Assembly: GCF_029023785.1 (NCBI RefSeq)
Contig: NZ_CP118955.1
Location: forward strand, 2,034,501-2,098,500
Source: Enterococcus faecium
GTDB lineage: Bacteria > Bacillota > Bacilli > Lactobacillales > Enterococcaceae
Direction of reading: 5' to 3'
Length of the DNA stretch: 64,000 bases
Part shown: positions 8,123 to 19,291 of the stretch, piece by piece
How the letters are laid out: every line of letters starts with the position of its first letter
How positions within the stretch are numbered: the stretch's first letter is position 1
Translations under genes and position numbers: made by a program
The notes under the pieces: model-generated
The model's database searches: none
Told to the model about the DNA's origin: nothing
The model's input: only the letters and a program-made list of their open reading frames with translations

Positions 8123-9190
8123 TTATTTGGCAACTGTTTTTTTCATTTGCTTGCTTCGCAATTGTCCGCAAGCTGCATCAATATCTGTACCATGTTCTTT
8201 ACGTATCACACAGTTTACGCCGTTTTTCTTCAATACATCATAAAATCTCAATACATCAGCTTTTGGACTGCGAGAATATTGATCATGTTCACTGACTGGA
8301 TTATATGGAATCAAGTTGACATATGCTAATTTTTTCTTATCTTTTAATAGATCTGCTAATTGTTGCGCATGCTCTGGTCTATCATTTACTTGATTCAACA
8401 TGATATATTCAAACGTGATTCGACGGTTTGTTTTCTCTAAATACTCATCCACAGCTTCCATCAATTTCTCAATTGGGAAACTTCGGTTGATCCGCATGAT
8501 CGATGTTCGCACCTCATTATTCGGCGCGTGCAAGGAAATAGCCAGATTGACTTGCAAGCCGTTATTAGCGAATTCCTTGATTTTGTGTGCTAATCCACTA
8601 GTGGAAACTGTAATGTGCCGAGCACCAATTGCCAATCCTTTGGCATCATTGATGATATGCAAAAAGTCCATTACATTGTCGTAATTATCAAATGGCTCAC
8701 CGATCCCCATTACAACGACATGTGAAACGCGTTCGCCAAGATTGCGCTCATCAAAATAATGTTGGACCATCATGATCTGTGCAACAATTTCTCCAGCAGT
8801 CAGATCACGGTTCTTTTTGAGCAGCCCGCTTGCACAAAACGTACAGCCGATATTACATCCTACTTGTGTCGTCACACAAACTGACAAGCCATATTCTTGT
8901 CTCATCAGTACAGTCTCAATCATGTTTTTATCAGGGAGTTCAAACAAATATTTTACTGTACCATCCGAAGCTTCTTGGACGACCATCTGTTTTAGAGGAT
9001 TGATGATAAAATGCTCCGATAATTTTTCGATCAATTGTTTCGATAGATTCGTCATTTCTGTGAAATTACTTACACGTTTTTGATACAACCATTCCCAAAC
9101 TTGGGCAGCTCGGAATTTTTTCTCGCCGTTTTCTATAAACCAATTGATTAATTCTTCATTCGTCAAGCCATAAATGGACTGTTTTTCCAA
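8123..9190 (-). CDS. rlmN: 23S rRNA / tRNA adenine-C2 methyltransferase RlmN
   Basis: This radical-SAM enzyme methylates C2 of A2503 in 23S rRNA (and A37 of some tRNAs), supporting translation fidelity. The 355-residue length is normal. The radical-SAM cluster motif is CNIGCTFC (about residue 108). The downstream [12 protein letters not shown] motif and the C-terminal catalytic cysteine in AACGQLR are visible, as is the second cysteine region around [10 protein letters not shown]. It stands alone between two convergent terminator-like regions. Cfr-type C8 methylation is unlikely because the N-terminal and C-terminal signatures are those of RlmN. Confidence 0.95.
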   Translation of the reverse strand: MEKQSIYGLTNEELINWFIENGEKKFRAAQVWEWLYQKRVSNFTEMTNLSKQLIEKLSEHFIINPLKQMVVQEASDGTVKYLFELPDKNMIETVLMRQEYGLSVCVTTQVGCNIGCTFCASGLLKKNRDLTAGEIVAQIMMVQHYFDERNLGERVSHVVVMGIGEPFDNYDNVMDFLHIINDAKGLAIGARHITVSTSGLAHKIKEFANNGLQVNLAISLHAPNNEVRTSIMRINRSFPIEKLMEAVDEYLEKTNRRITFEYIMLNQVNDRPEHAQQLADLLKDKKKLAYVNLIPYNPVSEHDQYSRSPKADVLRFYDVLKKNGVNCVIRKEHGTDIDAACGQLRSKQMKKTVAK

Positions 9191-9300
9191 AGTATTTTCC
9201 CTCTTTTTCTCAAAGTTTCGCTACATACTATACATGATTCATTTCCTTAATGCAATACTTCACAAATAAATCGAATAGAACTTTAATCTCACAAAAACTA

Positions 9301-9381
9301 AAAAGACAAGACATCATACCGTATTAGAAAAGATGGAAAAAAACCATTTTTTCTTTTGGTATCATCATGCCTTGTCTTTTT
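9301..9381. terminator. Large bidirectional hairpin terminator
   Basis: AAAAGACAAGACATCATACC (9301-9320) pairs with GGTATCATCATGCCTTGTCTTTT (to 9380) with a few mismatches, and an inner AAAAACCATTTTTTC segment sits in the loop. It lies between ftsK and rlmN, both minus-strand, so it ends ftsK. Confidence 0.75.
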
Positions 9382-9419
9382 ATTGGTTATTCGTTTTTCA
9401 ACCCTTCATCACACAAGTT

Positions 9420-11867
9420 TTACATGTCATTATCGTCCGGCAACGTTTCTGATGTTTCTTCCTGCTCAATGAATACTTTCCGAGGCTTGCTTCCTTCTGA
9501 CGGGCCAACAACTCCATGAGCTTCCAGTTCATCTACTAAACGTGCTGCTCGGTTGTAACCGATCCGAAATCTTCTTTGGAGAAGGGAAATACTTGCCGTT
9601 TGCATTTCAACGACAAGTGCTTTTGCTTCTTCAAACAGCTCATCTTGTGGCTGTTCTGGAGCACCTGTCGTTTCAACTTCATCTGTCGGCATCATTTTCT
9701 CTTCATAATGAGCTTCTTGCTGATCTGTAACAAATTGAACGACCCGTTCTACTTCGTGGTCAGAAATGAATGCTCCTTGCACACGGATCGGTTTATTCTC
9801 ACCCATTGGCAAGAATAGCATATCTCCTCGCCCTAAGAGCTTTTCTGCCCCATTAGAATCAATGATCGTCCGAGAATCTGTACCGCTTGATACCGCAAAT
9901 GCCATTCTGGAAGGTACATTTGCTTTGATGATTCCTGTGATAACATCCACACTTGGACGTTGAGTAGCTAGGATCATATGAATCCCCGCTGCCCGAGCCA
10001 TTTGCGCTAAACGAATAATCGCATCTTCAACTTCATTGCTGGCTACCATCATCAAATCAGCTAATTCATCTACGATCACTACGATGAATGGTAAGGTTGG
10101 ATGTTTCGTTCCGTTTTCCAAGTTTTTCTGTTGAACAAATTCATTGTAACCAGAAATATTTCTTACTCCGGTTGCCGCGAATTTTTCATATCGTTCTTCC
10201 ATTTCTTGTACTACTTTTTGTAAGGCTTGCGCTGCTTTTCTAGGGTTCGTCACGACCGGCGTCAACAGATGAGGTATGCCGTTGTACATATTCAATTCAA
10301 CCATTTTCGGATCGATCATCATCAGTTTTACTTCATGGGGCTTAGCACGCATTAATATACTTGTGATAATCCCATTAATTGCTACTGACTTCCCACTACC
10401 AGTCGAACCAGCCACGAGTAAGTGAGGCATCTTCGAAAGATCAGCCGTTTGTACCCGTCCAGAAACATCACGTCCTAAAGGTACTTCTAGTAATTTATCT
10501 GGGTGGTTTGGTTGTGCTTCGATGATTTCTCTAAAGGAAACCATACTGATCTTTCCATTTGGTACTTCAATACCAATCAGTGATTTACCTGGAATCGGTG
10601 CTTCCATCCGGACATCTTTCGCCGCTAAAGCAAGCGCGATATCATCTGTTAAGTTCACAATTTTACTTACTTTTACCCCTACAGCCGGCTGGACTTCGAA
10701 TTTTGTGACGGATGGTCCTAAGCTGGCTTTGACGACCTTGGCATCGACACCGAAACTTTGGAAAGTTTGTTCTAATACGCCGATATTTTTTTCAATTTTT
10801 TTATACTCATCACTTTGATCCACAGTTGGTATAGAATCAAGCAAATCAACTGTCGGTAATTCATAGTCTTGATTTTCCTGTTCTGCTTCAATCTCAAATT
10901 CTAATGAGGTACCGTCATCCTCTGGCAACTCATCTGAAAAACCTTCTGCTGTATTGGTCTGTTTTGGTGTATCTGGTACTGGTTTCTCTAGATTCGCAGG
11001 ATGGATATTTTCTTGAAAACTGTCGATTGGAACAAAACTTAGCTGCTCCGGCTCTGTATTTTCTGGTTCCTGCCATTCATCAGCAGTATTTTCCCTTTGC
11101 TGGCTCACCGCTTTTTTCTTCTCATATTCTGCAGCTTCTTTTTCTGCAGCTTCTTTTGCAGCTAAGCGCCTTGCTTCTTTCGCTTCTGCGCGCTGTTTCA
11201 TTCTCTCTTCCTTTGCCGCTTGCTTTCGAGCTTGCTTGGCAGGATCACCTTCCAATAATTCCTGTACTCGTTCTCCAATTGATTGGATACCATTTAACAG
11301 CTGATAGCCTTCCAGATTACTGAACAGGAATGCTCCTCCTGCCAGTAATAGCACTGCTGCTAAATAACTTCCAGGCTGTGCAATCAAGAAGTAAGTAAAA
11401 TGATAAAGGATTGCTCCAATCATCCCACCACCAACGTTATTGTCTACTTGACTTTGTTTTATATCACTGGCTAACAAATCCCATGTCGTCCCCATGATAT
11501 TTGGTTCCCCAGTATGGAGTTTGCCAAATAAATGGGCATGTAACAATAATAAGATACCGAAATAAAAGAGTATGCCGCCAAACCAGCGTCGGTTTTTACC
11601 AATTGAAAACTCTGTATTCTTAATGACAATCCAAAATCCTAATACGGCTAATAAAAGACAGAGGATTTGGTAAGTATTTCCTGCAATGATCCGAAAGCCG
11701 TTTGCAATCAATATTCCTAAAAAACCTAATTTTAAAAAGCCGAAGACAGCAAATAAAATCAAGGCAAACCCAACACCAATCGTCAGCATTTGTTCCTGCT
11801 GCTGTTTTTGCTTTTTCGTTTTTTTCGTCTTTTTCCTTTTTTTAGTAGGCCGTTTCTTTTGTGCCAT
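9420..11867 (-). CDS. ftsK: DNA translocase FtsK/SpoIIIE family
   Basis: This membrane-anchored, ATP-driven DNA pump clears chromosomal DNA from the division septum. The 815-residue protein has a very basic N-terminus ([13 protein letters not shown]), four membrane helices (about residues 25-185), and a charged Lys/Ala/Glu-rich coiled linker (about 205-340). The motor domain has Walker [12 protein letters not shown] (about 485) and Walker [14 protein letters not shown]. The C-terminal winged-helix gamma domain ([18 protein letters not shown]) recognises orientation signals. The length fits SpoIIIE-type proteins with four-helix anchors. It is monocistronic. Confidence 0.95.
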   Translation of the reverse strand: MAQKKRPTKKRKKTKKTKKQKQQQEQMLTIGVGFALILFAVFGFLKLGFLGILIANGFRIIAGNTYQILCLLLAVLGFWIVIKNTEFSIGKNRRWFGGILFYFGILLLLHAHLFGKLHTGEPNIMGTTWDLLASDIKQSQVDNNVGGGMIGAILYHFTYFLIAQPGSYLAAVLLLAGGAFLFSNLEGYQLLNGIQSIGERVQELLEGDPAKQARKQAAKEERMKQRAEAKEARRLAAKEAAEKEAAEYEKKKAVSQQRENTADEWQEPENTEPEQLSFVPIDSFQENIHPANLEKPVPDTPKQTNTAEGFSDELPEDDGTSLEFEIEAEQENQDYELPTVDLLDSIPTVDQSDEYKKIEKNIGVLEQTFQSFGVDAKVVKASLGPSVTKFEVQPAVGVKVSKIVNLTDDIALALAAKDVRMEAPIPGKSLIGIEVPNGKISMVSFREIIEAQPNHPDKLLEVPLGRDVSGRVQTADLSKMPHLLVAGSTGSGKSVAINGIITSILMRAKPHEVKLMMIDPKMVELNMYNGIPHLLTPVVTNPRKAAQALQKVVQEMEERYEKFAATGVRNISGYNEFVQQKNLENGTKHPTLPFIVVIVDELADLMMVASNEVEDAIIRLAQMARAAGIHMILATQRPSVDVITGIIKANVPSRMAFAVSSGTDSRTIIDSNGAEKLLGRGDMLFLPMGENKPIRVQGAFISDHEVERVVQFVTDQQEAHYEEKMMPTDEVETTGAPEQPQDELFEEAKALVVEMQTASISLLQRRFRIGYNRAARLVDELEAHGVVGPSEGSKPRKVFIEQEETSETLPDDNDM

Positions 11868-12003
11868 TTATTATCCCTCATTTCATCAAGTTTCATTATA
11901 CAAAAAAAAGTAAGGGAACTAAAGTTTTGTTTGAAAGAACTGACGCTTTCTTTCATTTTTCAGCTTATTTTACAGTTTTTCTTAATTTCTAAATGATTTT
12001 ATC

Positions 12004-12044
12004 AAGAAAAGGCACGGCCATATCCAGCCGTACCTTCTTGTTTT
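12004..12044 (-). terminator. Rho-independent terminator
   Basis: AAGAAAAGGCACGGC pairs with GCCGTACCTTCTT around a short loop. On the minus strand the stem is followed by CCTTTTCTT. It lies 12 bp after the phospho-beta-glucosidase stop. Confidence 0.7.
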
Positions 12045-12055
12045 AAGTATGTGAA

Positions 12056-13492
<1,437 letters not shown>

Positions 13493-13578
13493 TCATCTCT
13501 TCCTTTCCTATAACCTTCAATCGTTCCTCTTTTAGAATAACACGAAACCCCTTCCACAACAAAATAAAATTATGTAAA

Positions 13579-13762
13579 GGAGGTTGTGAAAAAGTCGCTT
13601 AGTTTCGAGTAGTAAGAAAAATTTTGTGAAAATGGCTTTCTACATTTTTGCATAAATTTGGCTTAATACCGAAAAACTGGCTTTTGAACACCGTTTACCA
13701 AGAGGTTGTGAGCCTGCCATTCAGCTCCGAGTCACAAGGAGTTGGCAGGAGAACACTGTTTA
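13579..13762 (+). repeat. Hairpin repeat units (subtype 1 plus a 62-bp short unit)
   Basis: A 119-bp unit (13579-13697) is a near-exact copy of the subtype 1 unit at 5234-5352 in the opposite orientation; I count one internal difference. It is followed by a 62-bp unit (13701-13762) with the same AGAGGTTGTGA start and a GAACACTGTTTA end. The short unit has a different 17-bp stem (CCTGCCATTCAGCTCC with GGAGTTGGCAGG). TTCGGAAAAAGGG then joins the block to the next hairpin. Confidence 0.85.
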
Positions 13763-13772
13763 TTCGGAAAAA

Positions 13773-13803
13773 GGGACTGTGACACGTCTTTTGTCACAGT
13801 CCC
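13773..13803 (-). terminator. GTGACA-core terminator, copy 2
   Basis: GGGACTGTGACA pairs with TGTCACAGTCCC around a seven-base loop. On the minus strand it is followed by TTTTTCCG. It lies 7 bp after the stop of the substrate-binding gene at 13811, for which it is the obvious terminator. Confidence 0.8.
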
Positions 13804-13810
13804 CTATTTG

Positions 13811-14626
13811 TTAATTTCTCGGCGTAACATCTTCGCCAAACCATTTATCGGATATTTTTTGGAATTCACCTGTTTTCTCTAGTTGATCTAGGGCTTCATT
13901 GATTTTTTTCACTAATGTACTATCTGACTTGCGTGCACCAACTGCAAAATCCTCACTTTCATAAGAACCTTTTGTTATGTTGAAGTCTTCTAGTTCGTTT
14001 CTTTGTTTCAAATAATAGTCTGCGTATACTTTATCCATCAGCAGACCATCGACCCGTCTGCTTTTCAGATCGATCAATGCTTCATTAAAACTATCATACA
14101 AAACAGCATCTTGGTTTTTGACTATCTCTTTTAATACTTCTGGTTGTTTCGTAAATACATCATAACCAGATGACCCATTTTGCGCACCTAATCTCTTATT
14201 ATTCATTTGTCCAAAGTTTGTGATTCCTGATTCTTTAGGTGTGATCAGCACTTGATCGTTTTCCATATAAGGTTTTGTAAATTGCACTTTCTTTTCTCTT
14301 GCCGGCGTTTTGGAATAGCCGTTCCATATCAAATCGATCGTTCCATTGTTCAGTTCAAATTCCTTCATTGACCAGTCAATGGGCTGAAAGTCTACCGTAA
14401 TCCCATATTGTTCAAAGACTGCTTTGGCTAAATCAATATCAAATCCTGTGAGCTTCCCGTCTTTATCTCTAAATCCCATAGGAACAAATGTATCGTCTAA
14501 ACCTATAACGATTTTTTTCTCTTCGTTGATAGTCGCCCAATTATCTGCTGAAGTTTTTTTGTTCGAACAGCCTGCAAAAAGAAGAAGACCTGCGATCAAA
14601 GCGAATAGAAAACTGGTTTTTTTCAT
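13811..14626 (-). CDS. Amino-acid ABC transporter substrate-binding lipoprotein
   Basis: This membrane-anchored receptor belongs to the polar amino-acid (GlnH/FliY) family of solute-binding proteins. The 271-residue protein has a lipobox FAGC (Cys20) and an SBP_bac_3 domain with the typical GFDIDLAKAVFEQYGI pattern near residue 65. It is the last gene of a permease-ATPase-receptor operon controlled by a T-box, so the ligand should be the amino acid sensed by that T-box. Histidine is my tentative reading. Glutamine, cystine or another polar amino acid cannot be excluded from the protein alone. Confidence 0.88.
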   Translation of the reverse strand: MKKTSFLFALIAGLLLFAGCSNKKTSADNWATINEEKKIVIGLDDTFVPMGFRDKDGKLTGFDIDLAKAVFEQYGITVDFQPIDWSMKEFELNNGTIDLIWNGYSKTPAREKKVQFTKPYMENDQVLITPKESGITNFGQMNNKRLGAQNGSSGYDVFTKQPEVLKEIVKNQDAVLYDSFNEALIDLKSRRVDGLLMDKVYADYYLKQRNELEDFNITKGSYESEDFAVGARKSDSTLVKKINEALDQLEKTGEFQKISDKWFGEDVTPRN

Positions 14627-14643
14627 CTCTATCTTCTCCTTTC

Positions 14644-15279
14644 TTAATGAATTGGGGAAACTTTTAGTAATTGATCACCGACATTTTCTGCAAATACTAA
14701 ATCATGGGTGACAATAATTTGGGTTACCCCATCTTCTTTCAATGATAGGATCAAACGCTCGACTTGCTGGCGTAATTCAGGATCTAAAGCACTTGTTGGT
14801 TCATCATAAGCCAATACCCGTGGATTCATAGCCAATGCTCTGGCAATCGCTACCCGCTGTTTTTGTCCGCCAGAAAGCTGATAAGGATAGATATTCAATA
14901 AATCACTAATCCCTAATGAAGCCGCTAATTCTTCTGCTTTTTTGGTGTATTCTTCTTTTGTCTGTTTCAATACCATTTTTGGTGCTAAGGTAATGTTTTC
15001 AAAAATATTCAGATGTGGAAATAGCTGGAAGTCTTGGAATACGACTCCTACAACTTGTTCTTTCATTTTAAGCTCGAATGGGTTGAACGGTACACCGTCT
15101 AAATAAAATTCTCCGCTGTCAGAACTTTCTAAGCCAGCCAAGATACGTAAAAGCGTGGTTTTACCGCCACCGGAAGGACCTACGATAGCTAATGTTTTCC
15201 CATCTGGAATGATTAGATTCAAATCTTTGATTATTTTTTTTTCACCAAATGCTTTGTTCACTTTCTTCAATTCAATCAT
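14644..15279 (-). CDS. Amino-acid ABC transporter ATPase (GlnQ/HisP type)
   Basis: This ATP-hydrolysing subunit powers the importer formed with the flanking permease and receptor. In 211 residues it shows Walker A GPSGGGKTT (about residue 33), the Q-loop VFQDFQLFPHL, signature LSGGQKQR, Walker B VLAYDEPTSALDPE and H-loop IVTHD. It is somewhat shorter than the usual 240 residues, ending soon after the H-loop with VSPIH, so the C-terminal tail seen in GlnQ is reduced. It sits 17 bp before the receptor gene and 18 bp after the permease gene in one operon. Confidence 0.9.
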   Translation of the reverse strand: MIELKKVNKAFGEKKIIKDLNLIIPDGKTLAIVGPSGGGKTTLLRILAGLESSDSGEFYLDGVPFNPFELKMKEQVVGVVFQDFQLFPHLNIFENITLAPKMVLKQTKEEYTKKAEELAASLGISDLLNIYPYQLSGGQKQRVAIARALAMNPRVLAYDEPTSALDPELRQQVERLILSLKEDGVTQIIVTHDLVFAENVGDQLLKVSPIH

Positions 15280-15297
15280 ATTTCTTCCTCCTATCAG

Positions 15298-15939
15298 TTA
15301 GCGGTAATAATTTAATTTTCCTTCAACTTGTTTCATTACGATTGTTAGAATACCAGTCAATGTAAGATAGATGATTGCCACGCCTAGCAAAGGCAGTAAA
15401 GTCGCGTCGCGTTCCATCGCGATTTTCCCAGCACGCATTACGTCACCTAAACCTAATATATAGATCAAGGAAGAATCTTTGACCAAGTTGATAACTTCAT
15501 TCCCTACAGAAGGTAAAACAATCTTTGTCACTTGTGGGATGACGATTTTCGTCACCGTTTGAAAGGGACTTAATTGCAAAACTTGCGCTGCTTCATATTG
15601 ACCTTGAGGAATCGATTGTATCCCTCCACGAAAGATCTCTGCAAAATAAGCTGCATAGTTTAAGATAAAGGCAATGAGTGCTGCTTCGAAACGATCAAAA
15701 ACGATCCCAATCGTCGGCAACCCATAAAAAATAAAAATCAGTTGCAACAACAGCGGTGTTCCCCGCATAACCCATACATATGTTTGAAGCAAGTAGCGTA
15801 GCGGCTTAAAATGCAAAGACAATCCTAATGCTAAAACAATCCCTAATGGTAATGAGCCAATCAAGGTAAATAAAAATAATTTCAATGTTGTGAGTGCTCC
15901 TACTAATAATTGCGGCATAACTTCAATCAAATACTCCAT
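15298..15939 (-). CDS. Amino-acid ABC transporter permease (HisM/GlnP type)
   Basis: This integral membrane permease has 213 residues from the ATG at 15939-15937, which has AAAGGAGG 10 bases upstream. A longer in-frame reading to 16011 would run into the T-box terminator and is rejected. Five helices are likely, with the BPD_transp_1 EAA loop at YEAAQVLQLSPFQTV. The motif MRGTPLLLQLIFIFYG is typical of the HEQRo permease subgroup. It is the first gene of the operon, directly after the T-box leader. Confidence 0.9.
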   Translation of the reverse strand: MEYLIEVMPQLLVGALTTLKLFLFTLIGSLPLGIVLALGLSLHFKPLRYLLQTYVWVMRGTPLLLQLIFIFYGLPTIGIVFDRFEAALIAFILNYAAYFAEIFRGGIQSIPQGQYEAAQVLQLSPFQTVTKIVIPQVTKIVLPSVGNEVINLVKDSSLIYILGLGDVMRAGKIAMERDATLLPLLGVAIIYLTLTGILTIVMKQVEGKLNYYR

Positions 15940-15960
15940 CTTCTTTTCCTCCTTTAAAAT

Positions 15961-16339
15961 AAAAAAATCCTCTTGGCAAATGCCAAGAGGACGTATTATA
16001 CGTGGTTCCACCTCTGTTTATTTTTTCCTTGCAGAAAAAACCTCACACAGTCGTTGCCGTTCAGATGAAAACAAAAAGTCCTTTGATCCGAAGATCAAAG
16101 GACGTTAATCACGTGGTTCCACCTTTTTTTACCGACTCCTCACGGAAAAGCCAGCCTTATCTGGTCATCTAGCAACGACCGCAGCTGTAACGGGCTCCCC
16201 GGATTTTCCTACTATACGCTTCAGAAAATCGACTCCAAGATGTGTTTCACGGTTAACTGCTGCCTCTTTCCACCAACCAGAGACTCTCTAAAAACACCTA
16301 ACGGCTACTCTTCTTTTCGATGTCATTTGTTTTAACTTT
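15961..16339 (-). promoter_or_regulatory. T-box leader with two antiterminator/terminator modules
   Basis: On the minus strand the leader has a Stem I with AGTA (16309-16306), AGAGAGT and the distal GGTTGGTGG (about 16290-16269). A specifier-loop GAA (16248-16246) follows. It then shows two T-box sequences GGTGGAACCACG, at 16123-16112 and 16012-16001. Each is followed by a terminator: GTCCTTTGATC hairpin plus T-run (16103-16072) and TCCTCTTGGCA hairpin plus T-run (15991-15961). Only one Stem I is seen. After GAA the bases read A-CAC-A, giving a tentative His specifier (16244-16242); ACA (Thr) in a shifted reading is possible. Confidence 0.88.
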
Positions 16340-16345
16340 ACGTGT

Positions 16346-16374
16346 AATTTACATGATTATTTTTCATTTGTCAA
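16346..16374 (-). promoter_or_regulatory. Promoter of the T-box operon
   Basis: On the minus strand TTGACA (16374-16369) is followed by a 17-bp spacer and TAAATT (16351-16346). The predicted start is near 16339, just before the T-box Stem I. Confidence 0.65.
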
Positions 16375-16418
16375 CTCTTTTTTATGATACACTAATAAAA
16401 AAAGGAGGGTGATGCGCG

Positions 16419-16904
16419 ATGAGTCGTGCAACCGAACAAGAAGCTTATGAACTACTAAAAAAACTGGGTATCTCTTTTCAAAAAGTCGATCATCCTGCGA
16501 TTACGTCAGTCAAAAATGTCCCTTTTTCCCTACCTGGTCCGCAAGTAAAAAATCTATTATTGAAATCAAGAAAAGGAAAACAAATCTATCTTGTCATCTT
16601 GCCTGATGAAAAGCACGCCGATTTAAAACAACTAGCTGAACAATTAAAAGAAAAGCGCTTATCTTTTGTTTCTGAAGAACAGCTTCCTGACCTCCTAGGC
16701 GTTCCAGCAGGTACAGTGACTCCATTAGCATTGATGCACGACAAAGAGAAAAAAATCCAAGTCGTGATCGATGCTGCTATTGATCGTCAAGATACCGTAG
16801 GCTTTCATCCAAATATCAATACCACTACGTTGATTATGGATTTTTCCGACTTTGAAAAGATACTTGTTTACTTAGAACATCTGCCAGTTTATGAAAATTT
16901 GTAA
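16419..16904 (+). CDS. YbaK/ProX-type prolyl-tRNA editing deacylase
   Basis: This is a free-standing trans-editing protein that hydrolyses mischarged tRNA-Pro (probably Ala-tRNA-Pro). The 161-residue length matches the ProX/PrdX subgroup. The conserved pattern GISFQKVDHPA near the N-terminus, the Lys in KNLLLKSRKGKQIYLVILP, the GxxxGxVTPLAL motif (GVPAGTVTPLALM) and the C-terminal GFHPNINTTTLIM are all visible. The start has AAAGGAGGGTG upstream. It diverges from the T-box operon and stands alone. Distinguishing ProX from YbaK (Cys-tRNA-Pro) rests on the N-terminal pattern, so some doubt remains. Confidence 0.82.
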   Translation: MSRATEQEAYELLKKLGISFQKVDHPAITSVKNVPFSLPGPQVKNLLLKSRKGKQIYLVILPDEKHADLKQLAEQLKEKRLSFVSEEQLPDLLGVPAGTVTPLALMHDKEKKIQVVIDAAIDRQDTVGFHPNINTTTLIMDFSDFEKILVYLEHLPVYENL

Positions 16905-17074
16905 TGATAGAGTAGTTTTCTTATTTCCCAATTCAAGCGTCTTTTTCTTTATTTAGCACAAAATATATCAGAAATTCTTTTGGCCAATCAAACAATGTAA
17001 CAACTAGTATGAACGCTGAAAACTAATACGAGTATTCTTCCATAGTTAGCCAAATCCATATTTATTGATTCTAC

Positions 17075-17110
17075 GAAAAAAGAAGCATATATAAAAATGC
17101 TTCTTTTTTC
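17075..17110. terminator. Bidirectional terminator
   Basis: GAAAAAAGAAGCAT pairs perfectly with ATGCTTCTTTTTTC around an 8-nt loop. The A- and T-rich arms serve both directions, between the prolyl-tRNA editing gene and acm, which converge here. Confidence 0.85.
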
Positions 17111-19291
17111 GATTATAAATCGGAATTTTATTCTTTTGATTTCAGTCATATTTAACAAAAAATATTATATTCTAACTAAACTTTTTTATATTTTTGTAAG
17201 AATATCCCAGCACAGATAGTTACTATCAATAAACCAATGATTACAGCAAAACTAGATTTTTTACTACTTGTTTTAGGAAGAATGCTTTTTGATTTATTTG
17301 TTATCTGTTTAGGTACAGCTCTCTTACTAATATAATTGCTTCTTTGTTCGCTGGATTCTCCTGTATGAGCAAATATTTGCAATTTTTGAGAGAATAGATT
17401 TCTAATTTTCTCTCTCTCTGTCTTCTCTGGAAAATTTTTCCACGGTGTTATATGGCTACCTGGTATAGATATATTTGTTTTTTCCGGTGTATAACTGTTT
17501 TTGATGTTATACCCGTCAATCGTCGTACTGTATTCGGGCACGTTGTCTTCCGTTACAGTATAGATGATTTCTTGCCCGTCTCTGTATTTTGGCAGATTTG
17601 TGAAACGATAGCGCCAATCATCTTTTTCACTTACTTCTTTGTGTTGGATCGGTTGACCGTCGGCTAATAGATTTACTATGATCGTCGTCGGTCGTTTGCC
17701 GTCTTGGTTCTCATTGTCTTCCCATGTTTTTTGTCCTGAGACTGAAATGACTTCTTTATTCTCATTTGTAACGACTAGCCCGTTTTCAATTTTTTGATAA
17801 CCTGAAGGGACATAATCATTTCCGTTTTGATCTACTTCTTGCACTTTAAACGTATATTCGTTTCCACTATCATCATACTGTTGGATATCTTCCCAAGTCA
17901 CTGAAGTTATTCCATTGTCTAATCGTTTTGTTTCTGCATCAGGAACTGGTTCCCAATTGTTTGTACTTGCTCTGAATAATTTAAAATAAATACTCGGTCT
18001 TGGAGTGGTTCCACCGTTCCAAATTTTAGTTGCTGTGATGTTCGTAACCTTTTTCTTGTTATAAATAGGTAAACTGACTCCCTCTGTATCATTTTCGTTT
18101 ATGGAGAATTTGAGTTCATTTGAACTTAGTGGATCAAAATCAATCCAATTGGGCGCTTCTTTTTCTTTTACAACATAGTCTCCTACTTGCAGGCCTTTGA
18201 TACTAGCTTCTCCCTGTTCATTCGAAGTCAACAGGATACTAGACTGTCCTTGAATAGGCTGTTCATCTGCTCGTCTTAATTCGAAAGTCACATTTGGGAT
18301 ACCAATCTCTGTGTCATTGATATATTTGAAAATCTTCAATTCGCCTCTAACTGTACCGTTGACTCCACCAGAAGCTGAAATATTTTTAACTGTATGATTG
18401 AAACTTTCTCCATCAACAGCAGGTTTATTAAATTCTTTAAACCAAGCTTCCGAATGATTCTCAAAATTTATTTGTTCTGGGTTTTCTATGATCGTCTTAT
18501 AACTCACCATTATTTTCCTAAGATTGACAAAGTTTTTTGGTATAGTTATTTCAATGTAATTATCAGTTACTGAAAAATTAAATGTAGCGCCGGGGAAATC
18601 TTGTAAAAATTGTTGGATTCCCTCTTCTCCTCTATAAACCTTCTGTTCACCTAAGTGTATTTGATTAATTTCAAACGTACTTGGATCTAATCTTTGTCCA
18701 CTTTGGATTTCATCACTGATTTTAACTGGTTGTTCAACATAAGTGCCGTTATTGTTAATATTCAAAAACCATCGAATGTGCTTAGTATCTTCAGGTAGCA
18801 TGTCTCCTGTTTTATAATAAAAAACGCTAGAAGAAGAACCAGAAGCTGGCTTTGTCACATTTACAGTAGCTGTTTTATCACCGCTCGTCACGGTGAATGG
18901 TCCCGTATTTTCTTCACCGGTATCGGTTACGTTTCTGGCCTGTATCTCAAATTGCCCCCAACCTTCTACTGAGTCTAGGTTTTTAATATTTTCATTAAAC
19001 ACAACCTGCGCAGAATCTTTTCTGACCGTTAAAGTTCCAACATTTTTATTTTCAATCATTAATGGGATTTCTTTTTGGAATCCTTCACCGCGAATATTTC
19101 CTTCACTTGGCCAATTGATCCAAAGATAATCACCTGGTTGGATATTTTGTTTTTTTTCGTCAAACGAGAATTTTACTTTTATGTTTCCTCCATCTGTAAT
19201 ATTCGTTGGGTCCACGGTCAACGAAGTGACATTACTGCTGATATCTCTGCCTGCATCCGCATAGACATGAACAGGAATCAGTGATGTTATA

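Noticed and set aside
10904-11323. 139-codon Leu-rich frame on the plus strand
   Set aside because: Produced by the Glu/Ala/Lys-rich linker of ftsK read backwards.
17176-19221. Reading the 3' part of acm as a complete 681-residue gene from a TTG
   Set aside because: The reading lacks a signal peptide and ribosome site; the frame continues upstream to the insertion and joins the true signal peptide beyond it.
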